Notes: a model not told the origin generated them from the sequence alone. DNA of 21,306 nucleotides from Priapulus caudatus (GCF_000485595.1 NW_014578213.1:67227-88532); one strand, 5' to 3'; counted from the stretch's first letter, positions 8,113 through 15,975 are shown. Numbers and translations are program-made.

Positions 8113-8301
8113 TGTAATAGTATTGGTATTGCTATTATAAGCTAAAGACAAGCATCTCCATGGAGCGGTGTCACGCTCTTTATTAGCATTCAAAGAGTTG
8201 CTATACATCGAATGCTTTTCAGCCCCTGTGATCACCGGTTACGCCTCGCACTATATTGTGGCGTATCACTACGCTAGTGCTTGTGAACGCATATCACCAC
8301 A
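8113..8301 (-). mobile_element. 3' LTR of a Ty3/gypsy retrotransposon
   Basis: On the minus strand, directly after the purine tract, the segment begins TGTGGTGATATGCG and ends ATACTATTACA, the standard TG...CA ends. It is 189 bp and contains AATAAAGAG as poly(A) signal in its second half. It lies 84 bases after the pol stop codon, as expected for a gypsy element without env. The 5' LTR is not in the window. The adjoining five bases beyond the LTR (CTCAC on the plus strand) would be the target-site duplication but cannot be confirmed. Confidence 0.75.
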
Positions 8302-8314
8302 TCCCCCTCTCTTT
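8302..8314 (-). promoter_or_regulatory. Polypurine tract of the gypsy element
   Basis: The minus strand reads AAAGAGAGGGGGA immediately before the TG of the LTR. This is the primer for plus-strand DNA synthesis in LTR retrotransposons and fixes the LTR start. Confidence 0.8.
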
Positions 8315-8385
8315 ACAATAGGAAATCAACTGAATTAAACCAAAACTATCTCAATCTCAACTACACTGCAAACAGTGTTTTCTTT

Positions 8386-9085
8386 TCACTCATCTTTGAA
8401 TCTCACGGGTATCTTTACCACCCAACCCGACCGAGTGATAGTCCCCTGAACACCCCCTGATGAACCACTGTTAACGCGTGTATCGCGTGGTCTGTTCAAT
8501 CTGTCTCTGCAATATTGTTATTGGACTCGAAGCTTTCTCAGCCTCGCGATCCGTCACGACTGTCGCGAAATCTCGACTCTCCTACCTGTCGGCGGCTTGG
8601 GCATCTCACGTATTTTGAACCCGATTACGTCGGAACTGGTTACACCTTCCATTTCCACAACGTATGACCGATCGTTCTCGTTGCATCTGCTTCACTACTG
8701 TTCCTCAGCACCAGATTTTCTGTCCTTGTTCAGTACCGCGAACGTTCTGTCCCTCGATGAGCGGTGCCTGCTCGCGTGTATGCTGGTTAGCATACCATGT
8801 CTGTTCTCGATGCATGAGAAATGTGTTCACGTCAAAGTCTCTTCCTGCTGAGACATCACTGTGGTGTTGACCTAGGTTAGTGTCGTGAATGGTCTACAAA
8901 CATCAAACTCTGCTGGCTGGGCAGATGCCATCGCATGGAGTAGCTCTCACATTGAGAAGAAGCTAGATTCAACGTCTCCCCCGTCTTCAAAACACTCTTG
9001 ATAAATCGCTTGATAAATACCCGATCTGTCGCTCTACCGAATCCGTTGACGGGGGCATATGCTCGAAGCTGCAAGGTTTTTTAGC
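8386..9085 (-). pseudogene. Ty3/gypsy Pol: C-terminal part of integrase, 5'-truncated
   Basis: Integrase inserts retrotransposon DNA into the genome. The minus strand begins inside the catalytic core end (APVNGFGRATDRVF, then FIKSVLKTGETLNLA). It continues with the linker and C-terminal DNA-binding region (HREQTWYANQHTRE, PLIEGQNVRGTEQGQKIW, then RERSVIRCGNG and FRRNRVQ) and finishes with the tail ITRSGWVVKIPVRFKDE and a stop at 8386-8388. The reading is broken by several frame changes and by in-frame stops, one just after KIWC. The region of the third catalytic acidic residue lies at a frame disruption. Sequence upstream of about 9085 no longer resembles integrase. The element is inactive. 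Confidence 0.75.
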
Positions 9086-10139
9086 CCCAGTCCCGCAATG
9101 AACTGTATATATACATACACTGTGTGCATCCTAAATTAATATTTACGAATAGCGTATCTTTCCCATATATAACACGTTGGCCAGTCGCATTCTCCACCAT
9201 TTCTTTTGTCTCTTCATCCATTAATTTTTGAATAACTGCATCGGCATATACTTTCCAAAAACCTCATCATCTTTCGGACCTCAAGGTTAGTGGCGTTTGC
9301 TTGTGGTATCATATGCCTGAACGTTTGGCGTTTGCGCCTCTTTGGTGTCTTCATTCATTGTTGGGGGTGCGATAACCCAGATGCAGTGGATGGGTTGGTG
9401 ACGGAAAGTCTTCGCCCTCCCACGACTGACTGTGTCTCCTCTTCATAATCATCCTCATCACCGTCACAAACTGATTGCACGACTCAGGCGCTGTATCTAG
9501 ATATATTGGTCTCCATCCTGTGACCTGATCCTTTAAATTTAGAACATTTTTTCTTTTACCTAAGTCAACCACAACCAAGGAAATGGAAGAAGCGACTCTG
9601 CGTGTAAACAAATACCCGGTATCATCATTACTAAACAACTCAAATTGTCCCAGTAACTTAAGAACATAATTTACATATCATAACAAATTAGTGATGCAGC
9701 ATCAATATGTAGATCTGGCAGATAGATAGCACTCCAATTCTATCTGTGCTGTTGGGCAGTGACCAGAATTGATCAGTTTTAGAAATCGAACTTGATCTTG
9801 TAGAAATGCTGCTATTGCATTCAGATCAAAGTAATCCAATTGATTACACTAGGATAAAAATATTGAATCTGCCCGAGTCCATAAAACACATGGTTATAGT
9901 GTTAGTCAGCACAGAAATAACACGAAACTATGGGACGTATCGTATGATATATTATTGAATAGGATGGTTAGATCTGTTGTTCTCCCACTCTTACTCAGAT
10001 CGCTCCATTTTTGCAACACGCCTCCTCGCCTCGTGAGATAAGGGACCAGTGCGCAGGCCACCCCTTACCAAAGCCGACGAACCAAAGAAATACGTGAGAT
10101 CAGTCGACTTAGCAAGGAAATACACAAGTATCAGCATAG
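9086..10139. other. Stretch with one unassigned ORF, otherwise no gene
   Basis: Apart from the minus-strand frame at 9351-9690 and a short minus frame near 9120-9250 (MDEETKEMVENATGQRVIYG), nothing could be assigned. The decamer ATCAGTCGAC occurs twice, at 10098-10107 and 10141-10150, close to the sharp change to GC-rich sequence. Confidence 0.35.
9351..9690 (-). CDS. Unassigned open frame (hypothetical)
   Basis: From the ATG at 9638 the frame has 95 codons. It is open upstream to about 9690 without a start (VLKLLGQFE). The peptide has a non-random look, with segments FSNDDTGYLFTRRVASSISL and QVTGWRPIYLDTAPESCNQF, but no domain I recognise. There is no clear splice acceptor upstream. It could be an exon of an unrelated gene, a fragment of a mobile element, or chance. 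Confidence 0.2.
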
Positions 10140-10149
10140 GATCAGTCGA

Positions 10150-10380
10150 CAATCGCCGGCGCCGCACCGCGCTGCAGCGCAGGGCAGGCCGTCCGTCCAG
10201 CAGTACTTCGTCGGCGACGCGAACGTGACGTCGCACGGTTCGCACCGCCCCGGCAGCGCCGTCCGCGCGTGGCGTGCGTCGCTGCGGCCGTGCCGCTCGA
10301 GGCGCCCGGCCGTGCGGCGAGACGTAGTGCGTGCTCGATCAGATGAAGCGCCGCATAGGTGACGCCGCATAGGCCCACAC
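10150..10380 (-). pseudogene. Cys/His-rich remnant, possibly zinc-finger derived (left end of island)
   Basis: The minus strand gives, in different frames, GLCGVTYAALHLIEHALRL near 10375-10320 and CEPCDVTFASPTKYC near 10245-10200. Both have the C-x-x-C or C...H...H spacing and the aromatic residue typical of C2H2-like fingers, but single-base shifts break each one. A zinc-finger origin is an inference from spacing only. Confidence 0.25.
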
Positions 10381-10470
10381 GCGTACGGCGCCACGCCCCC
10401 CGCGTGAGGAGCCAAGCAAGCAGGTCGGCTTTTGCGCCAGCTTGCGGGGTATGCGCTCGTGCGCCGGGGT

Positions 10471-10985
10471 TGATCGCCGCGCTTTCCGCGGCCGCCCGCC
10501 GCTTGCGGGATGCGTCCCCGTGCGCCGGCTTGATCGCCGCCGCTTATTCGCGGCTTCCGCGCCGCCCGACCGCGCGGCTTGGCCGGGAATTGCGTCTCCG
10601 TGCCCAGCTTTGATCGCCGCGCTTTCCCGCGCGTCCGGCCGCCCGACCGCCGCTTGGCGGGATTGCGTCCGGTGGCGCGGCTGATCGCCGCGCGTTTTCG
10701 CGCTTCGCGCCGCCCAACGCCGGCCGCTTTGCGGGGATGCGTCTCCGTGCGCCGGCTTGATGCCGTGCTTTCCCCCCCGCGGCTTCGCGCAGCCGAGCCC
10801 ACCGCCGCTTGGGCGGGGACTTGCGTCTCCCCGTGCCGCCGGCTTGATCCGGCCGGCGCTTTTCCGCAGGCTTCCGCGGCGCCCGAACGGCCGCTTGGCG
10901 GGGCCTTGCGTCTCCGTGCGCCGGCTTGATCGCCCGGCGCTTTTCCGGCGCGCCCCGAGCCCGCCACTTGGCGGGGGAAGTTGAG
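10471..10985. repeat. GC-rich minisatellite, seven units of 60-87 bp
   Basis: Seven units begin with TGAT(C/G) at 10471, 10531, 10611, 10682, 10758, 10845 and 10927 (spacings 60, 80, 71, 76, 87 and 82). Each carries, in order, GATCGCCGCGCTTTTC, a CGCG-rich middle, CCGCTTGGCGGG and TTGCGTCTCCGTGCGCCGGC. Units differ mainly by one-base gains and losses. A partial unit precedes the first. In minus-strand frames a unit reads as Arg/Lys-rich peptide, but frames change between units, so coding is unlikely. Confidence 0.8.
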
Positions 10986-10999
10986 TGAGGGCCGGCGTG

Positions 11000-11165
11000 T
11001 TGCTCGGCCTCCCGGTGGCGATCTCGTGGTGCGCCCGGAGCTCGACGCTTGAAGGCCACGCGGAGGCCGCAGGCTACGCATTTGATGTGCGTGCACGACA
11101 CGTGCGCGTCGAGGCCCGGCTACCGTGATGGAACGTAGCGCCCGCACAGCCGGCACATCCATACG
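11000..11165 (-). pseudogene. Two C2H2-like zinc-finger remnants (right end of island)
   Basis: The minus strand first reads WMCRLCGRYVPSR. After a one-base shift it reads PGLDAHVSCTH, together giving C-x2-C, about 12 residues, H-x4-H, a normal C2H2 layout. It continues in that frame as IKCVACGLRVAFKRR and DRHREAEQH, a second finger with a longer middle. C2H2 fingers bind DNA or RNA. The shift between the halves of finger one means it is broken, or a sequencing error lies there. No linker typical of long KRAB-type arrays is present. Confidence 0.35.
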
Positions 11166-11260
11166 CCCCCGCGCCGACATCCGGTCGCGATCGACCGCGT
11201 GCGCGTCGCCTCTGCGCGGCCGAACCGTAGTTGTTGCGGCCCTCTTCTCGGCGTGGCGGG

Positions 11261-11756
11261 TGGGGACGGGCTTTGTGATATTCGCGACTCCTCGCAACTG
11301 TGGGGGTCGAGCCAGGGAAGTGGTGAGAGCGTCCCTTGCCCCAAGCCTGTAATAAATTTTTTGGTGGGCCTGTATTTTGTCAGCACCAAGCCAAGTTGGT
11401 GGTCGTCATCTTAAATTTGGTGCCTGCATAGGAAAAATTTAGTAGAATAAAGATACCATAAAAAGCAAACATTACAAATACATTCCAATTTACTTTTTAT
11501 TAGCTACAAATTGTTTCAAAAAAACCACAAAACTTCAAACACAGGCCTAAAAATGTTCACTGTTTACAAACTGAGCGGCATTGACTAGTCGAGCGCAGTT
11601 TACTAGTCTAATTAAATATTTTATAGCTCATTCGGTTGCCGAGACTGGCGTTTTGTTCTTTTACTATATAAAGGATATGTACGAAAAGACTAGGTCTCCG
11701 TGTGGCAGTCAATAATGAACAGCTAGGAATAAATGGGTCGGTCCATTTATTAATGG
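11261..11756. other. Stretch without a recognisable gene
   Basis: AT-rich sequence between two GC-rich patches, with AATAAA at about 11351 on the plus strand. No exon, RNA or repeat was recognised. Confidence 0.4.
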
Positions 11757-11995
11757 CTACCGGAACATTGTCCCGGACCCGCCGCTTATTTACAGGCTTG
11801 CCCGCCGGCGGACGACCGTTCCACCGTTCGGGTCGGCGCCCGTCGCAGCAATTCAGGGGCGGCTGGACGCTCCCCCTGCTGGCTGTGGTAGAGGCTCCTG
11901 CGGATTGCGTCTCCGTGCGCCGGCTTGGAATCGCCGCGCTTTCGCGCGTTCCGCGGCGGTCCGGCCCAGACCAGCCGCTTGGCGGCATCCACATA
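11757..11995. repeat. Second GC-rich patch with a single minisatellite unit
   Basis: At 11903-11988 one unit of the island minisatellite is present (ATTGCGTCTCCGTGCGCCGG, then ATCGCCGCGCTTTCGCGCG, ending CCGCTTGGCGGCAT). It starts out of step with the array units and lies about 900 bases from them, in the same orientation. The sequence before it (GCCGCTTATTTACAGGC...) is GC-rich without repeats. Confidence 0.65.
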
Positions 11996-12510
11996 TCATA
12001 CAAATTTTAGTGCATGCACGCATAATATGACAATGGATCTTGTGTTTTTCCTAAAATGGAGTAATCAATTTTTATTGCTACCTGTAATATTACACTAGCT
12101 CGGTCTCTCCCCTTTTTCATTGTGGCGTCACCTTGTAATGCTCACAGTACATGGCAGGAACAGGCACCCCCCCACTTCAACGGACAAATAGCACACTCTC
12201 TGGGTGGCAACAGTTGCTATGAGTGCATGCTCCCTGTTAACTAAAACTGGTAATTGGCTTGATTTGTAAATTTTCACCATATGGCTACTATAATAAGTAT
12301 TTATGACAATAGAACAATAGGTGGATGATTGACTGGTTTCCACCTTCCCTGAAGTTATAATTTATTCAGTCTGTCATGAGTAAAAAAGTATTCAAAATAA
12401 AACAAGTAAAGTTAATAGTTAGTAAAATAAAACGCATCATAACCACAAATGTCAAAATAGGTTTGTGGTGCTTTGGATCTACATCATCTTTATAGCCACA
12501 TTGCACCTAC
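11996..12510. other. Stretch without a recognisable gene
   Basis: No exon could be supported. The segment lies directly downstream of the donor of the G2E3-like exon and would be intron if that gene continues toward lower coordinates. Confidence 0.4.
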
Positions 12511-12782
12511 CTCAGCTGACATCGGCTCTGACGAAAGCTGAACGAGCGGAATGATGTAAATGTACATCTTTGACTTTATGCAGTGGGTGTCGGTCAGATG
12601 TTTGGGGGTGTAACCTTCAGCCCCAGGTGGTATTTCTACCAGACAGCTTTTTTGCTTACGCCCAGAGCGTCTATACAATAGCCAGTTCCCTTTAGCGAGT
12701 TGCAGCCTATGAAAGTGGCTCTCTACCACCAACTTGAACTCTTGATGGGATAGTTGAGATCCAACGTCCACTGTTTTCAAGC
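12511..12782 (-). CDS. G2E3/HECT-associated-type protein, internal exon
   Basis: Acceptor TTGGTTTTTTAG precedes 12782 and donor GTAGGTGC follows 12511. The exon begins in phase 1 and ends in phase 0. Encoded segments include TVDVGSQLSHQEFKLVVESH, FHRLQLAKGNWLLYRRSG, then a Lys/Arg turn, CLVEIPPGAEGYTPKHLTD and MYIYIIPLVQLSSEP. This pattern (a pair of strands, a helix, then GN-x-LL-R, IPP, and IYI-x-PL) resembles a module seen in many invertebrate and fish proteins annotated as G2/M-phase-specific E3 ligase-like, where it lies upstream of a HECT domain. No HECT exon is visible here. Similarity was judged by eye; the ligase function is not shown by this exon. Confidence 0.45.
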
Positions 12783-12904
12783 CTAAAAAACCAACATAAC
12801 AGATGTACACAAACACGACAAACATATAGTTGTACTAGGCATCAGTCATGTCTGGAAGAAAAGTAGTCTGACATTGTAACTGTTACCAGTGGCATTCCAT
12901 TTCT

Positions 12905-12987
12905 GAATATATCTAGACCACCAAAATGTCCCAAATGGCTAAAACACAGATCACACTGCACATAAAATGCTACTCGGGTACACTCAC
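12905..12987. repeat. 83-bp dispersed repeat, copy B
   Basis: Partner of 8030-8112. It lies in the intron between the two G2E3-like exons. Sequence after CACTCAC (GTTGTCATTGTG) is unrelated to the LTR that follows copy A. Confidence 0.75.
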
Positions 12988-13125
12988 GTTGTCATTGTGC
13001 CCTAACACAGCCAGCTTACCTACAGGGGACATCTAAGACTTCGAAAGCATGTATGGTGGCATCTGACAACAAACGTTTATAAATTCTAGACACCCCATCA
13101 AAGCGAGTTCTGTATAAAAATATAC

Positions 13126-13307
13126 CTAAACCAGCTTTCGCAAGAGTGCACTCCTCTTCCCTTTCAGGGGGGTATTCACTGTTGCCAGCTAGGCAGCACA
13201 TCTTGAAGCTGACTTTAGTAGTGGTACTAGTAGTGCATTTGCCGGCAATGTCTTGCTGCAATGCAGAGGTCCTTCCACTTGCCTTCTTGTAGTAGGGGAA
13301 GGCTCGT
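13126..13307 (-). CDS. G2E3/HECT-associated-type protein, upstream exon
   Basis: The frame starts after a possible acceptor (TTGTGTACTAG, before 13307) and includes a Ser/Thr-rich linker and the segment FKMCCLAGNSEYPP, ending at TLAKAGLG. A donor GTATAT after 13126 leaves the exon in phase 1. Joining to the acceptor at 12782 restores a Gly codon and gives KAGLGLKTVDVGS, which reads smoothly into the next exon. The alternative strong donor GTAAGC after 13020 would end in phase 2 and does not join in frame, so it is less likely or marks an alternative isoform. The start of the gene is not in view. Confidence 0.45.
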
Positions 13308-13729
13308 CTAGTACACAAGTAATTTCATTTTTGCATAGATATAGGTCATATCAATTGTATTCACTTTTTAACAGTGTTTTATTGCACAGTTACATTTCTT
13401 TAACACATTAAGGATATAGCAAAAAATTATACAACAATTGAAATGTTTTGTTTCTCACAGGCATTTACAATAAAATTATAGTCACCATTTCTCATGTACC
13501 ACAACCACACATCTGAGCAATTCAGAAGATGCCTACCTCATCTCTGCTGCTACATTTGTTTGTTGAGCCTAAGGCTGAGGTTGCGTTTCTTTCTTTTTTT
13601 TCCGCTGATTCGGTCAACACTGTTGTAAGTTGAGAAGATAAATCTCGCCGGCACTTTGTAAGATCCTTAAGATAGGTATTACAAAATTACTTCAAAGAAA
13701 GCAAAAAAGACAACATCTACCTACGACTA
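13308..13729. other. Stretch without a recognisable gene
   Basis: AT-rich, with several T runs. No ORF or RNA gene recognised. It ends at the left edge of block copy 2. Confidence 0.4.
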
Positions 13730-14098
13730 CCATCTACGACACAATTAATCATAGAGATGTTACCTAGTTATATTAAAATTAATTGGGTGTGCAATAAAAG
13801 GCAACGCTATCTGCTTGGGTGTGGGCATGCCAGACGCAGTGCACGCGTATCCTGCAGCCATTCTACAAACCAGGGATGACTGTGGGAACCCTAACCCATT
13901 CCAGATAAAGCTGCTCAACTTTATAGACTACTTCCGTCTACTCTCTAAACGTTTCCCATTTAATTGCATGTCACCCATGTTAATATTTTGACATGTTTCT
14001 TGGCAAATGCCAGACGTCATACTAGTAGTTATTACCACCACGTTCTCAAGTTGTTCAACACACTTCAAATCTGATTGTTGTAGCTTTATCACTACAAA

Positions 14099-14292
14099 TG
14101 AAATGAAGCACGTGTCGTATCGTATAGTCAAGTGTGTTTCTTGATGTTGCCGCTCCAAATGTATGGAGTGAGCGTTAGAGTTCTAAGCCTTGCGTTGATT
14201 AATGTTCCTTCGTTGTGTTGTCCGTGACCCGTCGGTACGTTTCGTGCTAGCTGAACAGCTACTTGGAGAGTCAGTGCACAGAGTAAAAACAT
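14099..14292 (-). repeat. Truncated LTR (3' copy) of mini LTR element, block copy 2
   Basis: It matches 14715-14905 from TGAAATGAAG through GTCAGTGCACAGAG and AAAAACAT with a dozen or so differences. On the minus strand this is the last ~195 bases of the LTR (the U5 side); poly(A) signal, TATA and CRE are missing. Beyond its end lies flank ACTACAAA. It is more complete than the copy-1 equivalent. Confidence 0.65.
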
Positions 14293-14630
14293 GGCATATC
14301 AACATGGACTCCTGACGTCTCCGCCCTATTATCATGTTCGTCATTTGTGAGCCGTTGAACATCTGATGAGGAAGTCGTATTTCCATACTCCCGCTCGAGC
14401 TGCCGGCTTCTGGTCTCCAAATAGCTATTGGCGTCTGTATTCTTATTAAAATCTGCCTTGACTTCCTGAGTGATCACGCTCACTTCTCTTCCTGCTTCGA
14501 CAAGCTCCTGTAAACTGACCGCGGGCACCATCAGATGTGTCCTTGTTGGAGCGGTCGTTATGTCGGTAATCTCTGCTGTCGTATCACTTGAGCCGCATAC
14601 GAGGTCTTCCTCCTCAGCTAATCTTGCTCA
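14293..14630 (-). pseudogene. Gag-position ORF of the mini LTR element, copy 2
   Basis: Same frame as 4309-4654 of copy 1, immediately downstream of the tRNA-derived primer site on the minus strand. It includes LQELVEAGREVSVITQE and REYGNTTSSSDVQRL. The ATG used in copy 1 is ACG here, leaving a later ATG at 14531. No nucleocapsid knuckle or capsid domain is visible in this short product, so the element would depend on proteins supplied in trans. Confidence 0.35.
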
Positions 14631-14638
14631 CTTCACAC

Positions 14639-14713
14639 GCCGTGATCGTATAGTGGTTAGCACCTTGCGTTGTGGCCGCAATAACCCAGGGTCGAATCCT
14701 GGTCACGGCACCA
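14639..14713 (+). tRNA. Full-length tRNA-His(GTG) sequence with 3' CCA, serving as an extended primer-binding site
   Basis: The plus strand folds as a complete tRNA-His: acceptor GCCGTGA (14639-14645) pairs with TCACGGC (14703-14709), anticodon stem TTGCG/CGCAA encloses loop TTGTGGC with anticodon GTG, and T stem CCAGG/CCTGG encloses GTCGAAT. Discriminator A (14710) is followed by genomic CCA (14711-14713), one base, then the LTR. Eukaryotic tRNA genes do not encode CCA and usually have a T-run terminator downstream; none follows here, and the B box reads GGGTCGAATCC with one change. On the minus strand the segment is LTR, one base, TGG and the complement of the whole tRNA, which is the layout of a retrotransposon primer-binding site extended to full tRNA length. 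An ordinary tRNA gene is less likely. Confidence 0.8.
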
Positions 14714-14714
14714 A

Positions 14715-15351
14715 TGAAATGAAGTGTGTGTCGTAACGTATAGTCAAGTGTGGTTCTTGATGTTGCCGCTCCAAACGTATGGAGTGAGCGTTAAGAGTTC
14801 TAAGTCTTGCGTTTATTAATGTTCCTTGCGTTGTGTTGTTTGTAACCCGTCAGTTTGTTTCGTGCTAGCTGAACAGCTACTTGGAGCGTCAGTGCACAGA
14901 GCAAAAACATTCAGAGTCCGAATTGTTAACACACTAGAGGTTTATTTCACGTATGAGCACTTCATTATATATTCACACACTCTACTTGTATATGCACACA
15001 TACAAAAGTGTATAAAGTCTGCAAGCTGAACACTGCTAAAACCTACCCATTATACGTACATCACATTCATACTTATAACGTCTCCACTACTAGAATAGCT
15101 ACACGTGAAGGTGTTACAACTAAAAACCAAGAACTGATCATTTTGGGGCGCGCTCTGGTATTTATATGGCCGTGCAAGGTGACGTCATCCTAGGGGCGCC
15201 ACTGGCTACGATGCCTCTAAAAACTCTGTGTGCCTACACCAGAGGTCAACACTCTGCAGTGTTGTGCCTAAAACTTCATACGTTTACACTTTAATTTCTA
15301 CATCAGAGGTCACCACCTAACTACAAATGTTCTAAAACTGCCGGCCTTCCA
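14715..15351 (-). repeat. LTR-like sequence, block copy 2
   Basis: Minus-strand start TGGAAGG and end CATTTCA. It carries a CRE (15180-15187), TATAAATA (15159-15166) and AATAAA (14941-14946), in the order U3 promoter, R, poly(A), U5, and is followed by one base and the tRNA-derived primer site. The far end adjoins a purine-rich run (15352-15480 on the minus strand). Length about 637 bp, against 621 in copy 1. The end near the primer site is well supported; the other end is a best guess. Confidence 0.6.
15159..15187 (-). promoter_or_regulatory. CRE and TATA box of the LTR, copy 2
   Basis: TGACGTCA (15180-15187) followed by TATAAATA (15159-15166) on the minus strand, same spacing as in copy 1. 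Predicted transcription starts near 15130 and runs toward the tRNA-derived primer site. Confidence 0.5.
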
Positions 15352-15361
15352 TGATTTCCTC

Positions 15362-15803
15362 TCATTCTCTCTTCCTCTCACATTCTCCGACTCTCCTCCT
15401 CTCTACTTCTCTCTCTCTCCGTGCTCTGTCTCTATTTCTACTACGCCCACTCTCTCCGTTCTCTGTCATCTTCTCTTGCACACGCACTCCTATTCTGGCA
15501 GCTTTACCACTGAAGGTGTTGGTGGCCAAGAGCAGCTCGATGGTTGCCTTCTTTGCTCGCAGGGCGGATATGAGCGCTGTCTGGTTGTCCTTGAATGTAG
15601 ATATTTTGTCATGAAATGTCAGCTTGTGTCGGACAGCATCGTTCGACGAGTAGACTGGATAGGGAGTAGGGCGGCGACGCGACGACTGATAACCTAACAA
15701 ATCAGAAGTACAAATTCAAGATGAGACTCCGGGTAAGAGACGGCGGTATGAGTCGTAGCTCGCGGCGGGGCAAGAGAGTCAGTTGCCATCCACAAATTTC
15801 CCT
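15362..15803 (-). pseudogene. Downstream exon of unidentified gene, block copy 2, frameshifted
   Basis: The acceptor before 15803 is conserved. The first part differs from copy 1 (about 60 bases are replaced, giving WMATDSLAPPRATTHTAV in place of the copy-1 peptide). A small deletion near 15705 then shifts the frame into a TAG. The second part (from GYQSSRRRPT through FSGKAARIGVRVQEKM) remains open in its own frame with several substitutions. The reading frame is therefore broken in the middle. Confidence 0.4.
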
Positions 15804-15975
15804 CTGCCAAGAAGACAAACCATGCAGGCTGCGCCCCCAGTCAAAATGAACTTGCTATACGCTCCCGATCCATTCTCACACTCCGTGATTTGTAACATGT
15901 GTAGAGGTAGAGATGGCTGGTAGGTCCGGACCGCTCATTGTACAGGAATTGCAAAAATAGTAGATATATATACAC

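Larger units (their letters stand above)
10140..11260. other. GC-rich island
   Basis: Composition changes abruptly at about 10140 from AT-balanced to strongly GC-rich and back at about 11260. CpG is abundant throughout. The island holds a minisatellite (10471-10985) and Cys/His-rich coding-like remnants on the minus strand at both ends (10150-10380 and 11000-11165). Long open frames here, including one of 388 codons, are a by-product of the lack of AT-rich stop codons. Confidence 0.8.

Noticed and set aside
8597-8870. Two overlapping plus-strand ORFs
   Set aside because: They are antisense shadows of the gypsy integrase C-terminus, which has clear motifs on the minus strand.
10131-11297. 388-codon minus-strand open frame as a real Arg/Ala-rich protein
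   Set aside because: It lies wholly in the GC-rich island, where stop codons are rare in all frames. The repeat units change frame relative to each other and other frames are open too.
11608-12003. 131-codon minus-strand ORF
   Set aside because: It is open only because it crosses the small GC-rich patch, and its peptide mirrors the minisatellite unit.
14639-14713. Ordinary functional tRNA-His gene
   Set aside because: Encoded CCA, one-base spacing to an LTR, no T-run terminator and a changed B box favour a primer-binding site origin. Transcription cannot be excluded.
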